Shown here: one piece after another, positions 1 through 8,172 of the stretch
Numbering within the stretch: the first letter of the stretch is position 1
Layout of the letters: every line of letters begins with the position of its first letter
Assembly: GCF_014639795.1 (NCBI RefSeq)
Contig: NZ_BMGC01000005.1
Span: 1 to 64,000, forward strand
Length of the DNA stretch: 64,000 nt
Source of the DNA: Gordonia jinhuaensis
GTDB taxonomy: Bacteria; Actinomycetota; Actinomycetes; Mycobacteriales; Mycobacteriaceae
Direction: 5' to 3'
Notes under the pieces: generated by a model
Databases searched by the model: none
Seen by the model: only the letters and a program-made list of their open reading frames with translations
What the model was told of the DNA's origin: nothing
Made by a program: the position numbers and the translations under genes

Positions 1-69
1 CGCCTCGGCAGATTGACCCCCATTGAATTCGAGACCATCATCAACCACGAGGCCCCTCAGGCCGCGTGA
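1..69 (+). CDS. IS3-family transposase (OrfB), C-terminal end only
   Basis: The first 22 codons of the window read RLGRLTPIEFETIINHE and on to a TGA at 67-69. This is the usual extreme C-terminus of IS3-family OrfB transposases (integrase-core proteins ending in an R-x-x-P-x-E-[FY]-E tail). The catalytic DDE part lies left of the window. Only the end is visible, so the subgroup cannot be named. It belongs to an insertion that ends about 35 bases further on, inside a PAP2 gene fragment. Confidence 0.75.
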   Translation, partial: RLGRLTPIEFETIINHEAPQAA

Positions 70-104
70 CTAACCCTGTCACCTATCCGTGCACCAGGCC
101 CGAC
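1..104 (+). mobile_element. Right end of an IS3-family insertion sequence (partial)
   Basis: The transposase stop at 67-69 is followed by about 35 non-coding bases ending in CCCGACA (98-104). IS3 elements characteristically end in CA and have short terminal inverted repeats close after the transposase stop. Similarity to the PAP2 fragment on the other strand begins at about 105. The exact boundary is inferred; the left end and target duplication are outside the window. Confidence 0.6.
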
Positions 105-302
105 AGACCAGGGTGGCGTGAAAAGCCTTGTGATCCCGATGACCACCGGCGTCAGATGTCGGCTGCGGTGCGAGATCGCCCAATCCCACACACGGTGGTC
201 GAGAGCCGACGGTCCCGGCTGCGCCGCGAAATGGACGGCCCCGATCATCACGCATATGAGCAGCACGCCGGCGAGGAGCAGCCGCAACCGCGTTGTCGTC
301 AT
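57..302 (-). pseudogene. PAP2-family phosphatase, N-terminal fragment truncated by the IS
   Basis: The minus-strand frame starting at ATG 302 encodes a signal-anchor-like segment (residues 5-25) and then DHRVWDWAISHRS and PVVIGITRLFTPPW, the pattern seen before the first catalytic motif of PAP2 lipid phosphatases. After about 68 residues it enters the IS end and stops at 57. The catalytic KX6RP, SGH and SRX5HX3D motifs are absent, so no enzyme can be made from it. The rest of the gene, if still present, should lie left of the IS. Confidence 0.65.
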
Positions 303-556
303 CCCGCCATTGTGATCCCTCCGGTGCAGTGATCCCGCCCTTGCGGCCGGGAGTGTCGTCACCGCAGCACGATGTCTCAGAAGTGTGGTGCACCAGCGCA
401 TTTACCGTCTCAGAGTTGGACAAATCCGACCTCGTACTGCGTGCGGTGGATGTCGCGGCGACGATGGTCGCGGTGGTGACGCCGATTTGGTGGCGCATGT
501 GTCGCACGGGCGGGTCCACCGGATGCCGATCCACTCACCGACGAGGAGCCGTGACG

Positions 557-2716
557 ATGGAGACGATGGCCGAGCTGCACACGGACACCGCGCTGACTCT
601 GACACCCGGCGCACCCTTCCCGCTCGGGGCGACGCCGACGGCATCGGGTGTGAACTTCGCTGTGCATTCGTCCACGGCGACGCAGGTGTTCCTGCAACTC
701 TTCGACGAGTCGGGGACGGCACCCTCCGACACCATCGCCCTCAACGGTCCCGCTGAAGGCGCCTGGCATGTGCACGTCGACGGCATCAAGGCCGGGCAGC
801 GCTATGGATACCGGGCGGTCGGCGATTACGACCCTGCCCAGGGCATGCGGTTCACTCAGGCCAAACTGCTCGTCGACCCGTATGCCAAGGCCGTCACCGG
901 GAAGTTCGTGAACTCCGACAACCTGCTTCTCGCCTACGATGCGGATGCCGGTACGGCCGATCTCACGCTCGACAACCGCGACTCGGCGTCGGTGGCACCG
1001 CAGGCGATCGTCGTCGACGACGCCGAATTCGACTGGAAGGGCGACGTCTCGCCGGCGCTTGCGCTCGAGGAGCTCGTCATCTATGAGGTACACCTCAAGG
1101 GCTTCACCGCACATGAGTCCTCGGGTGTGAGTGCACCGGGAACGTATTTGGGGTTCATCGACAAGATCGATCACCTCCGAAGGCTGGGAATCAACGCCGT
1201 CGAGTTGCTGCCGATCCACGAGAAGTACGTCGACGACTTCCTCGTCGACCGTGGACTGACCAACTACTGGGGCTACAACACGATCGGATTCTTCGCGCCG
1301 GAGTCGTCGTTTGCCGCCGGGGACCGGCCGGGCGCTCAGGTGACCGAATTCAAGACGCTCGTGCGGGCGCTGCACCAGGCGGGGATGAAAGTGATCCTCG
1401 ACGTCGTGTTCAACCACACCGGCGAGGGCAACGAGATGGGGCCCACGATGTCCTTCCGAGGCATCGACAACCAGGCCTACTACATTCTGACCGGCGACGA
1501 CTCCGAGCCCCGTCGCTATTACATGAATTACAGCGGCTGCGGCAACACACTGGATTTCGACAATCCGACCGTACTTGCGCTGGTAATGGACTCACTGCGT
1601 TACTGGGTCGAACAGATGCACGTCGACGGCTTTCGTTTCGATCTGGCCTCGGTGCTCGGCCGAACCGGTCGCGACGAGGACTTCAACTCGCATGCACCGT
1701 TTTTCGAGGCGGTGCGTGCCGATCCCATCCTCTCGCACGTGGTGCTGATCGCCGAACCGTGGGACACCGGCACCTATCAGGTGGGCAACTTCCCCACCGA
1801 CTGGTCGGAGTGGAACGGCCGATTCCGCGATACGGTACGCAAATTCGTCAAGGGTGACGACGGACAGATCGCCGATCTCGGGCGGCGGCTGACGGGGTCG
1901 GCGGATCTGTACGGCGACGAGGGCCGGACGGCCTTCAACAGCGTCAACTTCATCACCTGTCACGACGGCTTCACCCTGCACGATCTGGTGGCCTACAACG
2001 GCAAACACAACGAAGCCAACGGTGAGGACAACCGCGACGGCTCTGACGACAACAATTCGTGGAACTGCGGGGCCGAGGGCCCCACCGACGACTCCGAGGT
2101 GCTCGAACTCCGAAAGCAATTGGTGAAGAACCATCTGTGTCTGCTGTTGTTCTCCGCAGGCACACCGATGTTGCTCGGCGGCGACGAGTTCCTGCGTACC
2201 CAGGGTGGGAACAACAACGCCTACTGCCAGGACAACGAGATCTCCTGGTACGACTGGACGTTGGCCGACGTACACCGCGACATGCTGGACTTCGCCACGA
2301 ATGTGATCACGCTCACCCGCAGGTTCAAGGCCTTTCAGCACCGCAAGGAGGCCCTCGGGGACGACAACGACAGTTCGAACGCAACCAACGGCCTGGCCTG
2401 GTTCGGGGCCGACGGCGCCACACCGGACTGGTCGAATCCCACCGTGCACACCCTGTGTTACCGCCTCGACACCGAGGACACGTCGCCCCGGGGTGCGGTG
2501 TCCGGTGTGTACGCGATCCTCAACGCCGATCACCAGAACGCGTGGATCACGTTGCCCGCGTTGCCCGACGGCCTGCGCTGGCATCGGGTGATCGACACCT
2601 GTCTGCCCGCAGGCGAGGACTTCGCCGCGCCCGGCCACGAGGTGGCACTCGACCCGAGCGATCACTACCTGGCCAGCGCGCGCACGGTGGTCATCCTGGC
2701 CGCGCGCGCCTCCTGA
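557..2716 (+). CDS. glgX: Glycogen debranching enzyme GlgX
   Basis: Cytosolic GH13 isoamylase-type debranching enzyme that cleaves alpha-1,6 links in glycogen limit dextrins. An N-terminal CBM48-like domain (about residues 10-150) precedes the (beta/alpha)8 barrel. The four GH13 regions are visible: DVVFNHTGEG, DGFRFDLAS (nucleophile Asp362), LIAEPWD (acid/base Glu400) and FITCHDG (Asp470). The length of 719 aa is normal for GlgX/TreX. ATG 557 is chosen because AGGAG at 544-548 sits 8 bases upstream; GTG 551 is in frame but too close, and the frame stays open further left without family similarity. It appears monocistronic. The maltooligosyltrehalose enzymes often found next to it are not in the window. 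Confidence 0.95.
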   Translation: METMAELHTDTALTLTPGAPFPLGATPTASGVNFAVHSSTATQVFLQLFDESGTAPSDTIALNGPAEGAWHVHVDGIKAGQRYGYRAVGDYDPAQGMRFTQAKLLVDPYAKAVTGKFVNSDNLLLAYDADAGTADLTLDNRDSASVAPQAIVVDDAEFDWKGDVSPALALEELVIYEVHLKGFTAHESSGVSAPGTYLGFIDKIDHLRRLGINAVELLPIHEKYVDDFLVDRGLTNYWGYNTIGFFAPESSFAAGDRPGAQVTEFKTLVRALHQAGMKVILDVVFNHTGEGNEMGPTMSFRGIDNQAYYILTGDDSEPRRYYMNYSGCGNTLDFDNPTVLALVMDSLRYWVEQMHVDGFRFDLASVLGRTGRDEDFNSHAPFFEAVRADPILSHVVLIAEPWDTGTYQVGNFPTDWSEWNGRFRDTVRKFVKGDDGQIADLGRRLTGSADLYGDEGRTAFNSVNFITCHDGFTLHDLVAYNGKHNEANGEDNRDGSDDNNSWNCGAEGPTDDSEVLELRKQLVKNHLCLLLFSAGTPMLLGGDEFLRTQGGNNNAYCQDNEISWYDWTLADVHRDMLDFATNVITLTRRFKAFQHRKEALGDDNDSSNATNGLAWFGADGATPDWSNPTVHTLCYRLDTEDTSPRGAVSGVYAILNADHQNAWITLPALPDGLRWHRVIDTCLPAGEDFAAPGHEVALDPSDHYLASARTVVILAARAS

Positions 2717-2735
2717 GGGCGTCGGGAGGGCCGTC

Positions 2736-2841
2736 CTGGCACCTGCCGGCGGTCGCACTGGCGCCTGTCGGCAGTCGCATTGGCGCCTGTCGGCAGTCGC
2801 ATTGGCGCCTGTCGGCAGTCGCACTGGCGCCTGTCGGCGCG
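2736..2841. repeat. 22-bp tandem repeat, about 4.8 copies
   Basis: Units begin at 2736, 2758, 2780, 2802 and 2824. The consensus is (C/T)TGGCGCCTGTCGGCAGTCG plus CA. The two central units are identical, the first carries several changes and the last is partial. It starts 19 bases after the glgX stop. Each full later unit contains the palindrome GGCGCC. Confidence 0.9.
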
Positions 2842-2949
2842 GAGCCGTGCCGCGTGCTGCGCGGGACGACCGCAGGTGAGCCGTTAGTGTGATGCCCGGA
2901 GCAGTCGGCAACTGAGCCGAGGGGCCGGGACCTAGGAAGCCTGTTACTG

Positions 2950-5349
2950 ATGCGTGTGGACGGACGCGAGATCACCGTATCCGGCCGCGTGTTGCAGCCG
3001 TTGACGCGGCGGACGAGCGATATCGTGCGGCTGGTCGTCGCGACGGTGTGCCTGGCGGTCGTGGTCGCCGGGTCGCTCATCACACGCAGTGACTGGGTCG
3101 CGCTCGAGCAGTCGATCTCGGGCATCGTCGGAGTGCTGACGCCCGCGCAATCCGACCTGGTCTACCTGATCTACGGCATCGCGATCCTCGCACTGCCGTT
3201 CGCCATCCTGCTCGGTCTCATCGCCGGACGTCAGTGGAAGATGCTGGTGGGTTACGCACTGGCAGCGGTGATCAGCTTTCTGCTCCTGTCGGTGAGCGAG
3301 AATGGGATCGCGGCGCCGCGATGGCATTTCAACTCTCGTGAGCGCTTACATTCGGTGGTCGCGCAGTTCCTTGACGACCCGCGCTGGATTGCGATGCTCG
3401 CCGCGGTCCTGACCGTGTCCGGCCCGTGGCTGCCCGCCCGGTGGCGCCGCTGGTGGTGGGCGCTGTTGCTGGCCTTCGTGCCCATCCACCTGGTGGTCAG
3501 TGCAGTGGTTCCCGCCAGGGCGGTGCTGGGCCTGGCCGCGGGGTTCTTCGTCGGCTCGCTGGTGGTCTGGGTGGTCGGCACGCCCGCGCTCGTGGTGCCT
3601 CTCGACGGTGCGGTCCGTGAACTGAACCGTCGTGGGATCGTCGTGTCGTCGATGTCGGTGGTGCGCCCGGCGGGTCCTGGTCCGCTGGAGTTGGCCGCCG
3701 AGGCCACCCGACCCGGCGCGGTGGCCGGCGACACGACCGCCTCGATATTCATCGACCTGTACGGGCCCAACCAGCGCGCGGGCGGCGCGGTGCGGCAGTT
3801 CTGGCGAAAGCTGCGCCTGCGCAGCCGGGAGACCTCTCCCCTGCAGCTGTCGGTTCATCGCAGCGCCGAACACCGCGGACTCATCTCGATCGCGATCGAC
3901 CGGCTGGGGCTGGCTAGCAGCACACCGCTCGTGGTGACCCGCCTGGAACGAGGATGGATCCTCTACGTGCGGACCGCCGACGTGGGCTCGGTTCTGACCG
4001 AAAAGACTTCGCAGGCCGACGTGTGCGCGGTGTGGGCGGGGCTGAAGACCCTGCACAGACATGATCTGTCGCACGGCGACCTGAGGGCATCGCAGGTGAG
4101 TGTGATCGACGGGGGCGGCATCCGGTTCGGTGGCTTTGCCTTCTCCGAGTTCGGTGCCACCGAGGTCCAGATGCATTCCGATATCGCCCAGTTGCTCGCG
4201 ACGTCGACGGACCTGTTCGGGGCGACGGCCGCGGTCTCGGCCGCGATCGACCAGTTCGGTAAGTCAGAGGTGCTCGCAGCCTCTGGTCGGCTCAGCAAGT
4301 CGGGGGTTCCCACGCTGGTTCGGCGCGCGCTGACCGACGACACTGCGGTGCTCAAGTCCGCGCGTGAGGAGGTGCTCGCGCAGACGGGTGCGGCCGAGAT
4401 CCAGGCGGCGACCATCACCAGATTCTCGCGGTCGCAGATCATCCAGCTGGTCCTGCTGGTCGCTCTCGTCTACGTTGCGTATCCGTTCGTGAGTACCGTG
4501 CCCGCCTTCTTCACCGAATTGATTCGCACGAACTGGTGGTGGGCACTGCTCGGCCTCGCCGCCTCGTCGCTGACCTATCTGGGTGCGGCGGCGGCGTTGT
4601 GGGCGTGCGCCGACGATGTCGTGAGCTTCCGGAATCTGACCGTCATGCAGTTCGCCAACACCTTTGCCGCCACCACGACGCCCGCGGGCGTGGGTGGGTT
4701 GGCCCTGAGTACGAGGTTTTTGCAGAAGGCCGGTCTCGGTGTGGTGCGCGCGACGACGGCGGTGGCACTGCAACAGGCGGTCCAGGTGATCGTGCACATC
4801 TCGCTGCTCATCCTCTTCACCACACTGGCCGGTACATCGGCGGACCTATCGCATTTCGTGCCGTCGGCGACCGTGCTGTACCTGATCGGCGGTGTGCTGC
4901 TCGGCGTACTCGGAGTGGTGCTGCTCGTGCCGCGCCTTCGCCACTGGGTGGGGTCGGCGCTGATTCCCAAGCTCACCGAGGTGCTGGCCGACCTGCGTAC
5001 CGTCGCGCGTGAGCCCCGGCGGCTGGCTGTCATTGTACTGGGTTGTGCGGCAACAACTCTCGGATCAGCGTTGGCATTGTGGGCATGCGTCAACTCGTTC
5101 GGCGGGAACACGTCGTTCGTGAGCGTCACAGTGGTCACGATGATCGGCGGCACACTTGCCTCGGCCGCGCCGACACCGGGTGGTGTCGGTGCGGTGGAGG
5201 CCGCTCTGATCGGCGGGCTCGCGGTGTTCGGGGTCTCCTCGACCGTCGCGATCCCCGCGGTGTTGCTCTACCGCGTGCTGACCTGCTGGTTGCCGGTGGT
5301 GATCGGCTGGCCGGTCATGCGATGGCTCACGCGCAGCGACATGATCTGA
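2950..5349 (+). CDS. Membrane protein with kinase-like domain and LPG-synthase/UPF0104 transmembrane domain
   Basis: This 799-aa integral membrane protein has three visible parts. Residues about 25-215 hold several hydrophobic helices. Residues about 280-470 look like a soluble protein-kinase fold: HRHDLSHGDLRASQ resembles a catalytic loop, but the usual DFG aspartate is replaced in RFGGFAFSE, so it may be a pseudokinase. Residues about 490-799 form a helix bundle with AAPTPGGVGAVEAAL, the PxPGGxGxxE signature of the LPG_synthase_TM/UPF0104 family (lipid flippase or lysyl-PG synthase membrane domains). No lysyltransferase domain is present, so transport or flipping of a lipid is more likely than aminoacylation. 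AGGAAG at 2934-2939 lies 10 bases before ATG 2950. Substrate unknown. Confidence 0.8.
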   Translation: MRVDGREITVSGRVLQPLTRRTSDIVRLVVATVCLAVVVAGSLITRSDWVALEQSISGIVGVLTPAQSDLVYLIYGIAILALPFAILLGLIAGRQWKMLVGYALAAVISFLLLSVSENGIAAPRWHFNSRERLHSVVAQFLDDPRWIAMLAAVLTVSGPWLPARWRRWWWALLLAFVPIHLVVSAVVPARAVLGLAAGFFVGSLVVWVVGTPALVVPLDGAVRELNRRGIVVSSMSVVRPAGPGPLELAAEATRPGAVAGDTTASIFIDLYGPNQRAGGAVRQFWRKLRLRSRETSPLQLSVHRSAEHRGLISIAIDRLGLASSTPLVVTRLERGWILYVRTADVGSVLTEKTSQADVCAVWAGLKTLHRHDLSHGDLRASQVSVIDGGGIRFGGFAFSEFGATEVQMHSDIAQLLATSTDLFGATAAVSAAIDQFGKSEVLAASGRLSKSGVPTLVRRALTDDTAVLKSAREEVLAQTGAAEIQAATITRFSRSQIIQLVLLVALVYVAYPFVSTVPAFFTELIRTNWWWALLGLAASSLTYLGAAAALWACADDVVSFRNLTVMQFANTFAATTTPAGVGGLALSTRFLQKAGLGVVRATTAVALQQAVQVIVHISLLILFTTLAGTSADLSHFVPSATVLYLIGGVLLGVLGVVLLVPRLRHWVGSALIPKLTEVLADLRTVAREPRRLAVIVLGCAATTLGSALALWACVNSFGGNTSFVSVTVVTMIGGTLASAAPTPGGVGAVEAALIGGLAVFGVSSTVAIPAVLLYRVLTCWLPVVIGWPVMRWLTRSDMI

Positions 5350-5392
5350 GCGCAGGGTCGGTGCAGTTGACGAGGGTGCCGTATGCGGCGAC

Positions 5393-6124
5393 TCAGCGCA
5401 GCAGTCGTGGCACCAGGGCTGCTCTGCCGAGGTAGTCGGTCGGCAGGTAGGCCAACGCGCTGCGGGTCCACTGCTGACCGGATTGCGGGTCGTAGGTGCT
5501 CGGCATCGCGATGCCGGCGGGTGCGAATGCGTTGATTCCGTTGGCGATCGACGTGTAGGTCGCGCGCCAGAGATGGTCCTGGAAGGCGATCACGCCTGCG
5601 ACGTCGGTCGACTCGGTGGCCGCGCGCATCGCTGCGACCTTGGCGGCCACCCCGTCGGTCGACAGGTAGATCAGCGTGCCGTCGTGGTTCTTCTCCGGGC
5701 CGATGGCGATGACATTGCGCATGTGATATTTCGCGGCAAGGACGTCGGCGATCTCGGTCTGGGCGTACACCGGGATGTCGCGGTGGCCGCGCACCTCGGC
5801 CACGGTGTCGGCGAGCGCCTCGTTCACCGGGCCGGGTGCGCCCACGGTGCGGGTGGTGTCTTGACCGGGCGCGACGCGGTTACCGAAGCTGTAGGCGATC
5901 AGGTAGGTGAAATCGGCACTGCTGCGCAGTGGGATCGTCGCCAGCGAGGTGAGGGACCGCGGTGTGTGTGCGGTGGTGTTGCCGGCTGTGGCGGAGTGAT
6001 TGTGGCTGGTGACCGGCGTATTCGGGGCCGCCGCGGCATTGGGGGCCACGGCGACCATCGCGACCACCGCGGTCACGGCGGCGGCGATGCCGAATCGGCG
6101 CCACCGCTTCTGTTGCGTCCGCAT
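5393..6124 (-). CDS. Secreted protein of unknown function
   Basis: 243 aa, convergent with the membrane protein before it. ATG 6124 is chosen because an AAGGAGAG ribosome site lies about 7 bases upstream; in-frame starts further left lack one. The N-terminus is a classical signal peptide: basic KRWRR, a hydrophobic Ala/Val core, and an ANAAAAP cleavage region near residue 33. The mature protein shows an alternating hydrophobic pattern and segments such as LIAYSFGNRVAPG and VIAFQDHLWRATY, but no family or catalytic motif was recognised. There are no cysteines in the mature region and no lipobox, so it is probably released or loosely wall-bound. Confidence 0.7.
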   Translation of the reverse strand: MRTQQKRWRRFGIAAAVTAVVAMVAVAPNAAAAPNTPVTSHNHSATAGNTTAHTPRSLTSLATIPLRSSADFTYLIAYSFGNRVAPGQDTTRTVGAPGPVNEALADTVAEVRGHRDIPVYAQTEIADVLAAKYHMRNVIAIGPEKNHDGTLIYLSTDGVAAKVAAMRAATESTDVAGVIAFQDHLWRATYTSIANGINAFAPAGIAMPSTYDPQSGQQWTRSALAYLPTDYLGRAALVPRLLR

Positions 6125-6263
6125 TCGCACTCTCCTTCGGCGGGCTCGAGGATGGCCCATCACGGTTCGTTGTCCGAGCGAATCGTTTCCGAGCCGGGCG
6201 ACCAGCGGATGACCATCACGTGGCGAGAAGCCGAATTCGCCTGGTCTGCGCGTCTCGCGGGCA

Positions 6264-7574
6264 TTACTCGGGCGATGTCACCGAAGACGTGACGTTGTCG
6301 GTATCGCGCGGCTGTGCAGAGGCCGGCGGGGTCGGCGTCGGTGTGGGAATCGCTTGTCTGACAACGGATCGTGCAGTGGTGGCGCCATCGTGTCCGGCGC
6401 GCAGTGACAGCACTGCGTTGACCGCGAGCAGGGCGACCAGTGTCACCAGCGGCCAGGTCCAGGATCCGGTCGCGGAATGGATGGCAGACATGCCGATCGG
6501 CCCCAGCGCGGCGATCAGATACCCACCCGTCTGGCTGAAGGTCGACAGCGCCGCGATGCGAGCAGGTCGTTGGCCGCGATGTGCGAACAGCACACCTGGA
6601 AGTGATTGTCCGCCACCGAGTCCCGCGCCGAGGACGAATGCCCAGACAGCGGTCGCACCGCCGTGCCCGAGCAGCAGGCCGACCAGCCCGAGCGCGCATA
6701 TCCCGATGACGGCAAGGATGTGCCGGCGGTGGTCGCGTCGCCGGCCGGCCAGCACCGGCGCGATGAATCCGCCGATCCCGACGCCGACGATGAACAGCGA
6801 TTGGATGATGCCGGCCAGGGATGGCGTCGCACCGTGGGAGACCACCACCGACGGTAGCCACGCCAAAACGGCGTAGAAGAGCAGCGTCTGAATCGCGAAG
6901 AACGACAACAGGCTCCACGCCACCGGGCTGCGATGGACGCGCTCACGCCGCGCCGGCGACGGCGGTGGCGTGGGTGTGCTGGACGTGGACGGCGTGTGCG
7001 CCGCGGGTGACCGCAGGCCAGGTAGCAGCCCGACGGTGGCGGCGATCGCAGGGACGATCGCGACGGCGATGGCCGTCTGCCACGACCCTGTGGCGTGGGC
7101 GATCGGGACCATGAGTGCGGCCACGACGGCCGACCCGCAGCCCATACACACCGCGTAGACCCCCATCATCAGACCTGTCGCAGACGAGGGGAAGTGCGTG
7201 CGTACGACCACCGGAATCAGCACGTTGATCACTGCGGTCGCCGCCGCGACGATCGCAGTGCCGACCATGAGCCCCGCCATGCCGACCGGGCGCACGAGCG
7301 CGCCGAGCAGGCAGATGATCGCGGCGAAGGCCATCGCACGATCATCGCCGAGCCGGGCGCGCAGCAGTGGTGTCACCGGCGCGAACAGTCCCATCAGCAG
7401 CGGCGGCAGGAGTCCGAGCAGGGTGACCGAGGTGGAGCTGAATCCGCTGACCGGCGCGAGGGGACCGACCTGCCCGAACGCGATGCGGCTGTTGAGACTG
7501 ACGGCGACGAATCCGAAGAGGAAGAGCGCGCCGCCTGAGGTGAGCGCGCCGGGACGAGTGCGCGTGGTGACCAT
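6264..7574 (-). CDS. MFS transporter, CynX/NimT type
   Basis: 436 aa with about 12 hydrophobic segments, split by a basic, proline-rich central loop ([22 protein letters not shown]). The N-terminal pattern SLNSRIAFGQVGPL and LLPPLLMGLFAPVTPLLRARLG is typical of the cyanate/2-nitroimidazole transporter branch (CynX/NimT) of the major facilitator superfamily. It should act in the cytoplasmic membrane as an exporter or anion importer; the substrate cannot be read from sequence. ATG 7574 has GAAAGG about 7 bases upstream. It is divergent from a MerR-family gene over a 113-bp promoter region, which suggests that the MerR protein controls it. Confidence 0.85.
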   Translation of the reverse strand: MVTTRTRPGALTSGGALFLFGFVAVSLNSRIAFGQVGPLAPVSGFSSTSVTLLGLLPPLLMGLFAPVTPLLRARLGDDRAMAFAAIICLLGALVRPVGMAGLMVGTAIVAAATAVINVLIPVVVRTHFPSSATGLMMGVYAVCMGCGSAVVAALMVPIAHATGSWQTAIAVAIVPAIAATVGLLPGLRSPAAHTPSTSSTPTPPPSPARRERVHRSPVAWSLLSFFAIQTLLFYAVLAWLPSVVVSHGATPSLAGIIQSLFIVGVGIGGFIAPVLAGRRRDHRRHILAVIGICALGLVGLLLGHGGATAVWAFVLGAGLGGGQSLPGVLFAHRGQRPARIAALSTFSQTGGYLIAALGPIGMSAIHSATGSWTWPLVTLVALLAVNAVLSLRAGHDGATTARSVVRQAIPTPTPTPPASAQPRDTDNVTSSVTSPE

Positions 7575-7602
7575 CGGATGCCTTTCGCCTGGCTGGTAAG
7601 GG

Positions 7603-7635
7603 TATCCTCAGTGTGCGAACTCAAGCGCACTTGAG
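7603..7635 (+). promoter_or_regulatory. merR promoter -10 and palindromic operator between MFS and merR genes
   Basis: TATCCT at 7603-7608 is a plausible -10 for merR. It is followed by a perfect inverted repeat CTCAAG-CGCA-CTTGAG at 7620-7635. The palindrome lies between the divergent start codons and is a candidate binding site for the MerR protein. MerR proteins commonly bind such repeats in their own divergent promoter; the assignment is inferred. Confidence 0.5.
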
Positions 7636-7687
7636 CGCAACCCCTGGGAACAACCCTCGACGACGAAGACAGACGGGACGTGTGCCG

Positions 7688-8134
7688 ATGGCCGGCGATG
7701 CGCGGACATATTCGATCAGCGAGGTGGCGGAGGCATTCGGTGTGTCGGTGTCGGCGCTGCGCTATTACGAGGAAGCAGGTCTCCTCGAATCGACCGGGCG
7801 CCGCGGACGGGTCCGCTATTACGACGGTGATGCGCTGATGCACTTGGCGTACATGCAGCTGTGGCGTGAGGACGGCATGATGTCGATCGCGCAGACCCGG
7901 GCGGTGCTCGAGGCGTCGACGCTCGATGACCGTCGCGCGGTGATCGACTCGGCGCGTGCGCAAATCCGCCAACGCATTGCCGGACTGCGGCGCGCGGACG
8001 CTGTACTCACGCACATGCTCGACTGCAGGACCGACGCGCCGCTGGAGTGCCCGATGACGGGCGATCACGTGCGTCGCAGGGTCGAGGCCGCACTGACGCA
8101 CGGTGAGGTCGGCGACGGCTTTCTCCCCGATTGA
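7688..8134 (+). CDS. MerR-family transcriptional regulator
   Basis: 148 aa. The N-terminal winged helix-turn-helix is clear: YSISEVAEAFGVSVSALRYY, then EEAGLLESTGRRGRVRYY, followed by a dimerisation helix rich in Arg/Ala (about residues 80-115). The C-terminal tail has two cysteines (LDCRTDAPLECP), which could sense metal or redox state, but the spacing does not match a named MerR subgroup. ATG 7688 aligns the DNA-binding domain at residue 8 as usual; the earlier in-frame start adds 25 unrelated residues. It is divergent from the MFS gene and convergent, with a 38-bp gap, with the GntR gene. Confidence 0.9.
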   Translation: MAGDARTYSISEVAEAFGVSVSALRYYEEAGLLESTGRRGRVRYYDGDALMHLAYMQLWREDGMMSIAQTRAVLEASTLDDRRAVIDSARAQIRQRIAGLRRADAVLTHMLDCRTDAPLECPMTGDHVRRRVEAALTHGEVGDGFLPD

Positions 8135-8172
8135 GGCGCCGGTCGCGCGCCGATGGGCCGTGGATGGCGGGG

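Noticed and set aside
293-556. N-terminal extension of the glgX frame
   Set aside because: No family similarity and no ribosome site; AGGAG is spaced correctly for ATG 557.
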